NCBI GenBank assembly: GCA_031292015.1
Contig: JARLHY010000085.1
Location: 1 to 64,000, forward strand
Reading direction: 5' to 3'
DNA length: 64,000 nucleotides
Source: Negativicutes bacterium
Lineage (GTDB): Bacteria; Bacillota_C; Negativicutes; Sporomusales_B; JARLHX01
Shown: piece by piece, positions 19,024 through 25,967 of the stretch
Numbering within the stretch: the stretch's first letter is position 1
Layout of the letters: each line of letters begins with the position of its first letter
The notes under the pieces: generated by a model
Database searches by the model: none
What the model saw: only the letters and a program-made list of their open reading frames with translations
Told to the model about the DNA's origin: nothing
Position numbers and translations under genes: made by a program

Positions 19024-19705
19024 GTTGCACCCTTCTTTTCGGTTGCCTACTCAGGAGGATTCATACTTTCAGTCAGTTCACGGGCGATTTCGGCCGAGAA
19101 AAACTTGCGCAAACCGCAAGAAGTCCTACATCTTCTAAGATTTCTCCATCCAGGTATTTTTTTCCTGCTCAACCAATCTTGACTATCTTGATGCAATATA
19201 ATAAAATAATTATTTAATTTAGTGGTTTGTTAAAGCTATTTTCATGTCGCTAATAGTAACAAAAAGCTGCTGCCCCGTTTCAGCGGATAAGCCGGCTTTG
19301 CGACAATGCATCTGCCAGAGTCCATTTATTGCGCCAAACGCTCTTGATAGTAAGCCGTTATTCTCCTTGCTCTTGGGTCAGATGACAAAAAAACTTTTTC
19401 CAAAACACAGGCATTGGCAAACCCTTGATAATACTGGATTTGCCAACGCCATTTTGTTTATTTGGGCCTTTACAGTCAGATTGTCAACAAGCCTTCCCGC
19501 CCCGGATGTGTTGTTCCAAGGTTTTTTGAAGGAAACGGAAACGCGCCTAGAAACTTATCACATCTTTGACGCCGTATTGACTTAATACCGGGGTTAAGAT
19601 CCGCTGCCGCGAGCGTCTTGCTGTTGCTCATCGGCTGCTACGCGTTACCGGCACCGTCGTGCAAATGACGCGGGCCGACCCATCCCCTGGCCAAGATCAG
19701 GCAAG
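19024..19705. other. Non-coding stretch with an inverted repeat
   Basis: No supportable gene in 680 bp. The one structure I see is an inverted repeat, GCATTGGCAAA (19411-19421) and TTTGCCAACGC (19439-19449), 11 bp with one mismatch and a 17-nt spacer, followed by a T-rich run; it could be a plus-strand terminator or a protein site. Confidence 0.4.
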
Positions 19706-20500
19706 TCACACTTGTGTGAATACCCTTTCCCGTGTTTGCTGTTCCCTGGCGGCCAGTTCATCGTCCCAATATCCTTGACGATTGTAATGACGATGCAGTC
19801 CAATCTCATAATTCCGGGTTAACAGAGAGTTCTCCGTGTATTCCTCGGCGTGTTTGATGGCATCGCGGGACAGATTGACAAAAACTTTCGACTGACCCCA
19901 ACTCACGCTTTCGATCCAGCGTGGTGAAATCAGAACTTTTTTCCCTGGCCACCAGTTGCGTGTATCGATGACGAGATAACGAATCGCCCATGTCTCGTCA
20001 TCAATGACAAAATCCTCGACATGACCAATCTCGCCGTCCGAGGCCTGAATGTCGTAGCCGCTGACGGCGGAAGTGCTGCGCAAATGGCGATCCCACTTCT
20101 TTCCACCCAGGTTGCGGAGGCTTGATTTTTTAAGGTCACGTTCAATGTAGGGATACGGCCCCCAGGTGTATAGACCGTTCCAATACATCGGCCATCCATA
20201 ATGCCCGTAATAGGACTCCTCGAACTGTTGCGAGACAGGCTTGTCCATGTCCAAGGATGGGCTGTCCTCAATCTGCTTTTTGGTCAAATCAATGGCAATA
20301 TACTGCTCTTCTTTATTCACGGCAGCCAGCGCATACGGAGAGATCAAAACCTGCCTGCCGGGAAGCCAATTTCCTGTGTCGGCAACCAGATAGCGAATCG
20401 TCCAGTGGTGATCGTCGAAGTAAAACTCTTTGACTTTCCCTAGTTCCCCGTCGAGGCTGTGCAGGTTGTAACCTGATAGGGTCTTGGCTTTGTTTAGCAT
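19706..20500 (-). CDS. Double PRC-barrel domain protein
   Basis: 264 residues containing two PRC-barrel repeats: residues about 1-80 (SGYNLHSLDGELGKVKEFYFDDHHWTIRYLV) and about 110-195 (SGYDIQASDGEIGHVEDFVIDDETWAIRYLV), the second ending WWPGKKVLISPRWI. The tail is hydrophilic and charged. PRC-barrel proteins occur in photosynthetic reaction centres, RimM and many stress-induced proteins; this two-copy form is a frequent stress-associated type with unknown chemistry. The frame opens at a GTG at 20524; the ATG at 20500 has GGAAAGGA. It is probably the last gene of the minus-strand unit starting at the sigma-54-type promoter 21636-21651. Confidence 0.85.
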   Translation of the reverse strand: MLNKAKTLSGYNLHSLDGELGKVKEFYFDDHHWTIRYLVADTGNWLPGRQVLISPYALAAVNKEEQYIAIDLTKKQIEDSPSLDMDKPVSQQFEESYYGHYGWPMYWNGLYTWGPYPYIERDLKKSSLRNLGGKKWDRHLRSTSAVSGYDIQASDGEIGHVEDFVIDDETWAIRYLVIDTRNWWPGKKVLISPRWIESVSWGQSKVFVNLSRDAIKHAEEYTENSLLTRNYEIGLHRHYNRQGYWDDELAAREQQTRERVFTQV

Positions 20501-20615
20501 AATAATTATCCTTTCCTTCTCCACGCTATGTTTTTTCGCTGTTGTCTTCCGGCTGTCATACAGATGAACCTCGCGCTGCCGGCATGAAAACGCGTTGGTG
20601 GTTGCAGTGGTTTCT

Positions 20616-20846
20616 TCATTGTCTGTTCATACGTCGACCTGACCATTTCCCCTCAGGATTCGTGTAAAGTGTTAATTCTGCGGGCAGTCCCTCTGATAAC
20701 GCAACGCGCGTGATGATTAAGGCGGATATGCACTCAAAATAGCCGCTCTTTTTATCCCATTCATCATACTCATAGCTTTCGCCTTTTGCAGAGAGTCTGA
20801 ATACAGCACCGTTCTGATTGCAGTCTTCATTACTGGCTCTCACCAC
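20616..20846 (-). CDS. Hypothetical small protein coupled to 20840-21022
   Basis: A 76-residue reading frame with a GTG start; a second GTG follows directly and either may serve. The start overlaps the end of the preceding gene, and the ribosome site AAAGGTGG lies in that gene, so it would be translated by coupling. The product is soluble and polar (SAKGESYEYDEWDKKSGYF, then LTLYTNPEGKWSGRR). I recognise no family. Position between stress genes in one orientation and compact overlap support it being real. Confidence 0.5.
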   Translation of the reverse strand: MVRASNEDCNQNGAVFRLSAKGESYEYDEWDKKSGYFECISALIITRVALSEGLPAELTLYTNPEGKWSGRRMNRQ

Positions 20847-21022
20847 CTTTTACGGCCAAAAACATTGTCCTGATAAATATGCATTTCCGTTTTTCCATCA
20901 TGCTTTTTCGTGAGTATCAGCGTGCCCCGAATGCCACGGCGGTCCAGATTGAAGTAGATTTTATGATCGGAAGTATCGAATTGAACTATCATTCTGCCGG
21001 GTTTTTCCAAATTGGTATCCAT
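20840..21022 (-). CDS. Hypothetical small protein
   Basis: 60 residues from the ATG at 21022, which has GGGGGA 9 nt upstream (a TTG at 21031 is too close to that site). The product has alternating beta-like pattern (MIVQFDTSDHKIYFNLDRRG, TLILTKKHDGKTEMHIYQ). No family recognised. It is 70 nt downstream of the membrane-protein gene 21092-21490 and overlaps the next gene, consistent with one operon ending in the PRC-barrel gene. Confidence 0.5.
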   Translation of the reverse strand: MDTNLEKPGRMIVQFDTSDHKIYFNLDRRGIRGTLILTKKHDGKTEMHIYQDNVFGRKRW

Positions 21023-21091
21023 ATCTTTCAATCCCCCGTTTTTTGGACTTTGCCAAAAGGCCCCATTTTTTTATTATTGACCCCCGATTCT

Positions 21092-21490
21092 TCATAGTTT
21101 TCTGTGTAGTCGAATTACACTAACAAAACTGTTTCTCAACCCTTTATTTTCAACATTATCCCCCTGCTCGCCCACTCCTTCGTTTCTGAAATGAGGATAA
21201 GTGTGATGGATTCTGCATCTTCGCCTGAAGAGAAAAAAGAAAACCCAAATAAGTGGTCCTGCGAAGATCCAGCCGCCCATTATCAGATAACCCGTCTCCA
21301 CCGAAGCGGCAACCAACAAGCCAAGCAACCCCCCCCCGACGTTAAACACGCCTACCGCAAAGAACGCAAGGGCTAATCCCTTCAGGACATACGCTTGTTG
21401 CAGACAGTCATCCGTCAAGGATCTCCTTGAGGAAGCGGCGAGCATGACGCCAACAATCAGCAGCAGCCCTCCAAGCATCATCAGTTCCAT
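21092..21490 (-). CDS. Small membrane protein, paralogue of 9228-9647
   Basis: 132 residues with three hydrophobic segments (about 4-19, 37-62, 67-88) and a basic C-terminal tail. It shares MLGG, SSRRSLTDDCLQQAYVLKG, LAFFAVGVF and YLIMGGWIFA with the protein from 9228-9647. The frame opens at a GTG (21505) within the ribosome site; the ATG at 21490 with AAGGTGG upstream aligns with the paralogue start. It heads a probable four-gene unit (this gene, two small hypotheticals, PRC-barrel) behind a sigma-54-type promoter. Family and function are unknown to me. Confidence 0.75.
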   Translation of the reverse strand: MELMMLGGLLLIVGVMLAASSRRSLTDDCLQQAYVLKGLALAFFAVGVFNVGGGLLGLLVAASVETGYLIMGGWIFAGPLIWVFFFLFRRRCRIHHTYPHFRNEGVGEQGDNVENKGLRNSFVSVIRLHRKL

Positions 21491-21635
21491 GATCTGAATT
21501 ACCACCTTTTCATCCCCTGGTCTCCAATGAACAACCGAGCCTCCTCACGCGGCCGCTCAGGACTGCAGCTATTTTTCTAAAATGTATTCCTGTATTTATT
21601 TGAATAAAAATCTTTAATACGACTCAAATAATTAA

Positions 21636-21651
21636 TGCAATAAGTGTGCCA
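21636..21651 (-). promoter_or_regulatory. Sigma-54-type promoter
   Basis: Minus strand TGGCACACTTATTGCA, with complete -24 and -12 elements and 10 nt between GG and GC. It faces away from the promoter at 21843-21858; about 190 bp separate the two. Confidence 0.8.
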
Positions 21652-21712
21652 ATGCCATTGGTATTCCAAAAATCCTTACTCCGGCTATAAAACAGCGCAT
21701 TGGAGCCTTCGT

Positions 21713-21758
21713 CGGAAACGGACTGATTGGATCACGACTGAGTGTTTGTGTGATGCGA
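21713..21758 (+). promoter_or_regulatory. Conserved upstream element, candidate activator sites
   Basis: CGGAAACGGACTGAT (21713-21727) and GAGTGTTTGTGTGATGCGA (21740-21758) repeat the blocks at 11659-11704. They lie between two divergent sigma-54-type promoters, where a shared activator could bind. Confidence 0.5.
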
Positions 21759-21842
21759 TACCAAGCAAAGTTCATAAAGGCAACTGTCTACATTCTCCCA
21801 TTATTCTTAGCAGGGTAAAGGGTTAGGGGGCACGGGCGGTCA

Positions 21843-21858
21843 TGGCACGTTTATTGCA
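21843..21858 (+). promoter_or_regulatory. Sigma-54-type promoter of the HMBD/SHOCT/LemA/TPM operon
   Basis: TGGCACGTTTATTGCA is a full consensus match with GG and GC 10 nt apart. The expected start near 21869 leaves a leader of over 200 nt. Confidence 0.85.
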
Positions 21859-21939
21859 GTTATAATAATTTCGTTATGCGGGCCGAGAGACTCGGCAGCG
21901 ACACATTGCCCGGACAGATCGCGAATATGGTTGCCTAAG

Positions 21940-21993
21940 CCCCGCGAAGCCGCGCGCCCATTCAGGGTCTTGCCGACAAAGCCGCGGGGTTTT
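21940..21993 (+). terminator. Terminator-like structure in a long leader
   Basis: CCCCGCG (21940-21946) can pair with CGCGGGG (21983-21989), followed by TTTT, inside the leader of the operon that starts at 22086. The 36-nt loop can form inner helices. It might act as an attenuator; this is inference. Confidence 0.3.
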
Positions 21994-22085
21994 CCGTTCC
22001 GACCGCGTCGGCTGTTTCTGTCATCGGCAACGCTTTGCGATTACGCGGTATTGAGCTTGGTTCTAAATCGGAAAGGAGCAGATTT

Positions 22086-22229
22086 ATGAATAACGAAAGC
22101 CCATCTGAAAAGAAGCCTGTTTACACCTGCCCCATGCATCCACAGGTGCAGCAGCCAAAACCGGGATACTGTCCCAAGTGCAGCATGATGCTGCTCCAGC
22201 AGAAGCCTGCGGCGAGTGGCTTCAGATAA
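22086..22229 (+). CDS. Small heavy-metal-binding-domain protein
   Basis: 47 residues. The core YTCPMHPQVQQPKPGYCPKC plus SMML is the heavy-metal-binding (HMBD/YHS-like) motif found at the N-termini of copper ATPases and efflux adaptors, with CxMH and CxxC ligands. Here it stands alone with no membrane or enzyme domain, so it may buffer or carry a metal. The ATG has AAAGGAG. It heads an operon with the SHOCT, LemA and TPM genes behind a sigma-54-type promoter. Metal identity cannot be read from sequence. Confidence 0.8.
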   Translation: MNNESPSEKKPVYTCPMHPQVQQPKPGYCPKCSMMLLQQKPAASGFR

Positions 22230-22269
22230 TAGATTTGTAATCGTTGCGGAAAGAAAGGGGTGTTGTTGT

Positions 22270-22515
22270 ATGGGATATGGATACGGCGGATACGGGATGA
22301 TGAATGGCGGTTGGTTCGGCGGGGGGCTTTTAATGCTGGTTTTCTGGGGAGTTGTCATTGTGGGAGGCTTCTTTCTGGTCCGTAGGCTGATGAGTCAATC
22401 CAAGTCGTCAACAGGGCCTAAGGAAAGCACAGCGCTTGAGATACTGAAACAACGCTATGCCCGCGGTGAAATCAGCCATGAAGAATTTGATCGAATTAAA
22501 GCTCGCTTAGCATAG
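22270..22515 (+). CDS. SHOCT-domain small membrane protein
   Basis: 81 residues: a Gly/Tyr-rich start, one membrane helix (about 19-39, LLMLVFWGVVIVGGFFLV), then a C-terminal SHOCT motif ALEILKQRYARGEISHEEFDRIK. SHOCT is a short helical element often fused to membrane or stress proteins, probably for oligomerisation. The ATG follows AAAGGGGTG. It lies 40 nt after the metal-binding gene and 48 nt before lemA. Confidence 0.85.
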   Translation: MGYGYGGYGMMNGGWFGGGLLMLVFWGVVIVGGFFLVRRLMSQSKSSTGPKESTALEILKQRYARGEISHEEFDRIKARLA

Positions 22516-22563
22516 GCGGTCGACTAATTAACACATAAGTGAACAACACTTGGAGGTGGTTTT

Positions 22564-23115
22564 TTGAAAGGCTGGATTATTGCAGGAATCGTTGTTGTGG
22601 TGCTTGTTGGGATGGCTGTAGGCGGCTATAACAGCCTAGTTTCGATGAATGAGACCGTTAACGGCAAATGGGCGCAGGTAGAAAGCCAGCTGCAACGCCG
22701 GAGTGATTTGGTGCCTAATCTTGTCGCAACTGTTCAGGGCCTGGCGGCTCAAGAACGAGCTGTAATCCAATCGGTCACGGATGCCAGGGCTAAATTGGCG
22801 GGAGCACAGGGTCCCGCGGCCAAGGCGGAAGCGAACGACCAGTTAAGCGGATCGCTTTCGCGGCTGTTGGTGGTGGTAGAGAACTATCCGACCCTTAAAT
22901 CGGATAAAAATTTCCTGGCGCTGCAAGATGAGCTTGCCGGCACTGAAAACAGACTGGCAGCAGCTCGTAATGATTATAACGATGCCGTTCAGCTATTCAA
23001 TGCCAAAATTCAATCCTTCCCTTCAGTCCTCTATGCAAAAATGTTCGCCTTCTCGCCCAAAGAGTATTTTAGGGCGGCAGAGGGTGCGAAACAGGTTCCC
23101 CAAGTCAAGTTTTAA
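22564..23115 (+). CDS. lemA: LemA family protein
   Basis: 183 residues, TTG start with GGAGGTGG upstream. An N-terminal membrane helix (2-22) is followed by the LemA helical domain: YNSLVSMNETVNGKWAQVE, QLQRRSDLVPNLVATVQG, and the family end FNAKIQSFPSVLYAKMF. LemA proteins are membrane-anchored with a coiled helical body outside; function is not settled. The gene is commonly paired with a TPM-domain gene, as here with the one 25 nt downstream, suggesting a shared envelope role. Confidence 0.93.
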   Translation: MKGWIIAGIVVVVLVGMAVGGYNSLVSMNETVNGKWAQVESQLQRRSDLVPNLVATVQGLAAQERAVIQSVTDARAKLAGAQGPAAKAEANDQLSGSLSRLLVVVENYPTLKSDKNFLALQDELAGTENRLAAARNDYNDAVQLFNAKIQSFPSVLYAKMFAFSPKEYFRAAEGAKQVPQVKF

Positions 23116-23140
23116 CGCCGGGTAAAGCGAGGTATATAGC

Positions 23141-23890
23141 ATGAGAAAATGGCTGGTTTGCCTGGTGCTGGGGGTATATTTCGCCATCGGCTCAGTTGCC
23201 TGGGCCGAGCCGCAAATTCCCCCGGCGCCATCAACCGGCAGCGTCTTTGTTCAGGATTATGCCGGGGTGCTGAGCGGCGATACGAAAAGCCGAATCGACA
23301 ATCTGGGCAATCAACTGCAGGCCAAGACCAAAGCCCATGTGACTGTGGTGACAGTGAAGACGCTGAATGGCAATCCGATCTCGGAGTATGCGCTGGCCAT
23401 CCTGCGCCAGTGGGGAGTCGGTGACAAGACCCTCAACAACGGGGTGGTTATCGTCGTCGTGGCCGATCCCCGTCAGCCTTCTCCCCGCACAAGGATTGAG
23501 GTGGGTTATGGTCTGGAGGGAGCCCTGCCTGACGCCAAAACCGGCCGCATTCTGGACGACTATATGATCCCGTCTTTCACGCAAGGCGATTATGACCAGG
23601 GGATTTTGCGCGGCTATCAGGCGGTCATCGGCGAGGTGGCCAAGGAATACAATGTCGAGATCAATATCCAGCCCTCGGCGCAGGCCCAGCAGCCTTCACA
23701 GTCCTGGTGGGATGGGTTGCCCTGGTGGCTGCATATTGCGGTTATTGCCGGACTGCTGCTCTTGTTCGCCATTGACTGGTTATTTTTTGGCGGTACCTTC
23801 ACCTTTTTATTGTTGTCGCTGTTCCGCGGCGGCAGAGGGGGCGGCGGTTTCGGCGGTGGAGGGGGCGGGGGCGGCGGCGCCGAGCGATAA
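23141..23890 (+). CDS. TPM-domain (YgcG-type) membrane protein
   Basis: 249 residues: signal peptide (1-23), TPM domain (about 35-165; VQDYAGVLSGDTKSRIDNL, VVTVKTLNGNPISEYA, NNGVVIVVVADPR, RIEVGYGLEGALPDAKTG), one or two membrane helices (about 185-225) and a glycine-rich tail typical of YgcG proteins. The TPM domain is placed outside the cytoplasmic membrane; some members are linked to envelope stress or photosystem repair. It is the last gene of the sigma-54-type operon begun at 22086, and a terminator follows 12 nt later. Confidence 0.93.
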   Translation: MRKWLVCLVLGVYFAIGSVAWAEPQIPPAPSTGSVFVQDYAGVLSGDTKSRIDNLGNQLQAKTKAHVTVVTVKTLNGNPISEYALAILRQWGVGDKTLNNGVVIVVVADPRQPSPRTRIEVGYGLEGALPDAKTGRILDDYMIPSFTQGDYDQGILRGYQAVIGEVAKEYNVEINIQPSAQAQQPSQSWWDGLPWWLHIAVIAGLLLLFAIDWLFFGGTFTFLLLSLFRGGRGGGGFGGGGGGGGGAER

Positions 23891-23902
23891 TGGAGAAGAA
23901 GA

Positions 23903-23939
23903 AGCCTTGTGTGTCTAAAAACCGCATAAGGCTTTTTCT
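23903..23939 (+). terminator. Terminator after the TPM gene
   Basis: AGCCTTGTGTG pairs with CGCATAAGGCT (two G-U pairs), followed by TTTTTCT. Confidence 0.8.
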
Positions 23940-23984
23940 ATTGAAAAAGAGGCGTTTAGTTCTTTCTCTTTCTACCATAATTCA

Positions 23985-24028
23985 AAGCCTCCATCGTCGA
24001 GATATATTTTATCTGACAATGGAGGCTT
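23985..24028 (-). terminator. Perfect 10-bp inverted repeat, possible minus-strand terminator
   Basis: AAGCCTCCAT (23985-23994) and ATGGAGGCTT (24019-24028) with a 24-nt spacer, just beyond the 16-codon frame at 24053-24103. The T-tract on the minus strand is weak. Confidence 0.45.
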
Positions 24029-24052
24029 ACAGATTATTTTTCTACACAACCC

Positions 24053-24103
24053 TTAATGAACGTGCCCCAGCACTACCAAGGCAACCACGACTAAAAACCA
24101 CAT
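24053..24103 (-). CDS. Possible 16-residue hydrophobic peptide
   Basis: A very short frame reading MWFLVVVALVVLGHVH, a single membrane-spanning stretch. The start has an excellent GGAGGAAG ribosome site 6 nt upstream, which is why I list it. It lies 66 nt downstream of the exported repeat gene 24170-24517 on the same strand. It resembles other tiny membrane peptides (KdpF-sized), but nothing shows a function, and it may be chance. Confidence 0.35.
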   Translation of the reverse strand: MWFLVVVALVVLGHVH

Positions 24104-24169
24104 GATTTCTTCCTCCCTCCCGGTCTACATTTGCAACTTCAAAAAATTATGGTCTTTGACCCTGCGATT

Positions 24170-24517
24170 TTATTTGCTGATTATAGTGCCAATCACGATT
24201 CCAATCAAACCAGCTTCGATTTCATGCATCGTGTTGTCATGGCGTTGATTTTCGTTATTCTGACGATCGTGCCAATCCCGATCGCTCTCGTTATCGTGCC
24301 GCTGCATTTCCCGGTCGTGCCGTTCATTTTCCTGACGTTGCCGGTCATCGTGGTCCCGCTGCCTGGCATTATCATGATGATCTTCACCATCCATTTGTAC
24401 AATCTTCTGCGAACCTTCGTTTTGTAGCGGCGAGGCTTCTATTACAGCTGCACCGAGGCCCACTTGCATGAGACCCGCCAGTGAGTAAATCATCATTTTT
24501 TTTGTTATATTATTCAT
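24170..24517 (-). CDS. Exported low-complexity DRQ/ENQRHD-repeat protein (short member)
   Basis: 115 residues: N-terminal signal/anchor (MMIYSLAGLMQVGLGAAVIEASP), then a strongly hydrophilic R/D/E/H/Q/N-rich stretch with DDRQRQENERHDREMQRHD and DWHDRQNNENQRHDN, and a hydrophobic C-terminus (IEAGLIGIVIGTIISK). It is clearly related to the product of 24575-25000 and, through the N-terminus, to that of 25968-26342. The ATG at 24517 has GGAGGAAAG; an upstream in-frame start at 24532 is less likely. It follows its relative by 57 nt, in one transcript behind the sigma-54-type promoter 25229-25244. No family known to me. Confidence 0.7.
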   Translation of the reverse strand: MNNITKKMMIYSLAGLMQVGLGAAVIEASPLQNEGSQKIVQMDGEDHHDNARQRDHDDRQRQENERHDREMQRHDNESDRDWHDRQNNENQRHDNTMHEIEAGLIGIVIGTIISK

Positions 24518-24574
24518 AAAACTTTCCTCCAATTATTTACTTTTCATACCATTAACATTCACTGATTGTTTCCC

Positions 24575-25000
24575 TTATCTATTGAGAAACATCACTATTA
24601 CATCCGCCTCAATTTGCTGGATCATTCTCTCATGCCGCTGATTTTCCAGCCACTGCCGATCGTTCCACTCCTGCCACTGTTCATTATCACGACGCTGCAA
24701 CTCTCTTTCATGTCGTTGCATTTCTATCTCATTGCGATATTGCCGCTCGTTATCCTGGCGGGCATAACGGTCATGGCGCTGATTTTCTTCCCATTGCCGA
24801 TCATTCCAGTCCCTGGCGTTCTCATTGTCATGTTGTCGCATTTCCCTGCTATGCCGATCGTTTTCCTGCGATTGCCGATCATTATGCTGCTGTTGCCAAT
24901 CACTTCTTGGCGAAGCCTCTAGTATCGATGCGGTTAAGCCAAACTGCGCAATACCAAACAATAATGAGTAGACAATTACTTTTTTTACTGCTTTTTTCAT
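24575..25000 (-). CDS. Exported low-complexity DRQ/ENQRHD-repeat protein (long member)
   Basis: 141 residues. A signal peptide (KKVIVYSLLFGIAQFGLTASILEASP, about 6-31) leads a charged, glutamine- and histidine-rich body with two copies of a DWNDRQW-xENQRHD/ER unit (about residues 63-77 and 111-125) and several NDRHxREMxxHD blocks. The body is probably one long helix; almost no hydrophobic residue occurs until the end (IEADVIVMFLNR). AAGGGGTG precedes the ATG. A sigma-54-type promoter lies about 230 nt upstream, leaving a leader near 220 nt. Presumably periplasmic or wall-associated; function unknown. Confidence 0.75.
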   Translation of the reverse strand: MKKAVKKVIVYSLLFGIAQFGLTASILEASPRSDWQQQHNDRQSQENDRHSREMRQHDNENARDWNDRQWEENQRHDRYARQDNERQYRNEIEMQRHERELQRRDNEQWQEWNDRQWLENQRHERMIQQIEADVIVMFLNR

Positions 25001-25228
25001 AACAAAACACCCCTTACCTATTTTTCAATTTATCGTCTATGTTATCCGGCCTGAAAGCTGTTCATTTTTGTCAGAGCAAAACAATCACCGCTTTATCGCT
25101 CTTATCAGGGGTGGCACAAACCATTTCTGTCAACTCCCTTCACTTTTCTTGCTTTTGATCAATGGCCTAACCCAATCTATTGGGGTCAACGCCAAAGAAG
25201 CATTGTCGCAAGTTTTACATAATATATG

Positions 25229-25244
25229 TGCAAGAAGCGTGCCA
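25229..25244 (-). promoter_or_regulatory. Sigma-54-type promoter of the DRQ-repeat genes
   Basis: Minus strand TGGCACGCTTCTTGCA, full consensus, GG and GC 10 nt apart. It is divergent from the promoter at 25479-25494. Confidence 0.8.
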
Positions 25245-25278
25245 AAGCTAAAATCCTTATATATTCAACTGCGGAGAC

Positions 25279-25310
25279 TATTAGCGCGGCAAGATAAATA
25301 TTCGCTAATA
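25279..25310. promoter_or_regulatory. Inverted repeat between divergent sigma-54-type promoters
   Basis: TATTAGCG (25279-25286) and CGCTAATA (25303-25310), perfect 8-bp arms with a 16-nt spacer. Position between the promoters at 25244 and 25479 fits an activator site, unproven. Confidence 0.35.
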
Positions 25311-25478
25311 ATGCTCATCATTTGTCAAAACACGAGGTTCTTCCAGCAATTAATTTTGCATAATAAGTTCAATCGCGACATTTACGTAATACGTTAACAT
25401 CCATATGGTTTTGGTCTGCGTTACAATTTTTTCCGCCGCAGGAGGCGGGGTCAGTATTTATGGTTGTCTAAGGTCGTT

Positions 25479-25494
25479 GGTACGATTATTGCGT
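25479..25494 (+). promoter_or_regulatory. Sigma-54-type promoter of the proline-rich protein gene
   Basis: TGGTACGATTATTGCG with GG and GC 10 nt apart and TTGC intact. Confidence 0.65.
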
Positions 25495-25500
25495 AAGTAA

Positions 25501-25530
25501 ATTAGCACCTGAATAAATTCAGGTGCTAAT
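25501..25530 (+). repeat. Perfect 14-bp palindrome in the mRNA leader
   Basis: ATTAGCACCTGAAT and ATTCAGGTGCTAAT flank two bases. It starts 6 nt after the -12 element, so the transcript would begin in or at this hairpin, and it ends just before the GGAGG ribosome site of the gene at 25549. It may stabilise the message. Confidence 0.8.
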
Positions 25531-25548
25531 TTGAAGGAGGTCTTAGCT

Positions 25549-25842
25549 ATGAAAAAGTTAATGCTTTTAGTGGTTGCGCTACTTGTTGTAAGTTATAGTG
25601 CAGCAGTAAGTGCGCAGGACAGTCAACATCGGTGGGTAGACACTAATTATCATATACTTGCTGACAATGCCCCATTCCCGCCGAAATTCAATGTCCCACC
25701 CCCACCGGAACCGAATAAACAACCTCATCCCATTCCCAATGAACCACCTCAACCCGAACCACTAAATAACCTCAACCAGGATTGCTCCGGCGACAAGCCT
25801 GACGAAGCTGTTTCTTATCAAAAAGCACAGAACGGAGCATAA
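25549..25842 (+). CDS. Small exported proline-rich protein
   Basis: 97 residues. Signal peptide KKLMLLVVALLVVSYSAAVSAQ (cleavage near 23), then a short body with a proline-rich segment (about residues 43-75: PPPPEPNKQPHPIPNEPPQPEP) and a polar end with one cysteine. The ATG at 25549 has GGAGGTC; a TTG at 25531 lies before the ribosome site. It has its own sigma-54-type promoter and leader hairpin. It is convergent with the glutamine-rich gene 25968-26342. No family recognised; wall or periplasm location is inferred. Confidence 0.7.
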   Translation: MKKLMLLVVALLVVSYSAAVSAQDSQHRWVDTNYHILADNAPFPPKFNVPPPPEPNKQPHPIPNEPPQPEPLNNLNQDCSGDKPDEAVSYQKAQNGA

Positions 25843-25967
25843 CTTAGTTTTCTCCGTTTTGTGTCTTCCTGCTCATGTCGTTCATTTTCCATGCGCGCCC
25901 GATATTGCAATTTGTTGTCCTGTCGGTTCCGCTGCTGTTTTTGCTGTGGTAGTTCTTGGCGCTGTTG

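Noticed and set aside
19244..19585. 113-codon plus-strand frame
   Set aside because: No ribosome site, no motif, no relatives recognised; the stretch looks non-coding.
19706..19719. TCACACTTGTGTGA palindrome considered as a regulator site
   Set aside because: It lies at the end of the PRC-barrel coding region, has the wrong order and spacing for CRP, and no promoter is near.
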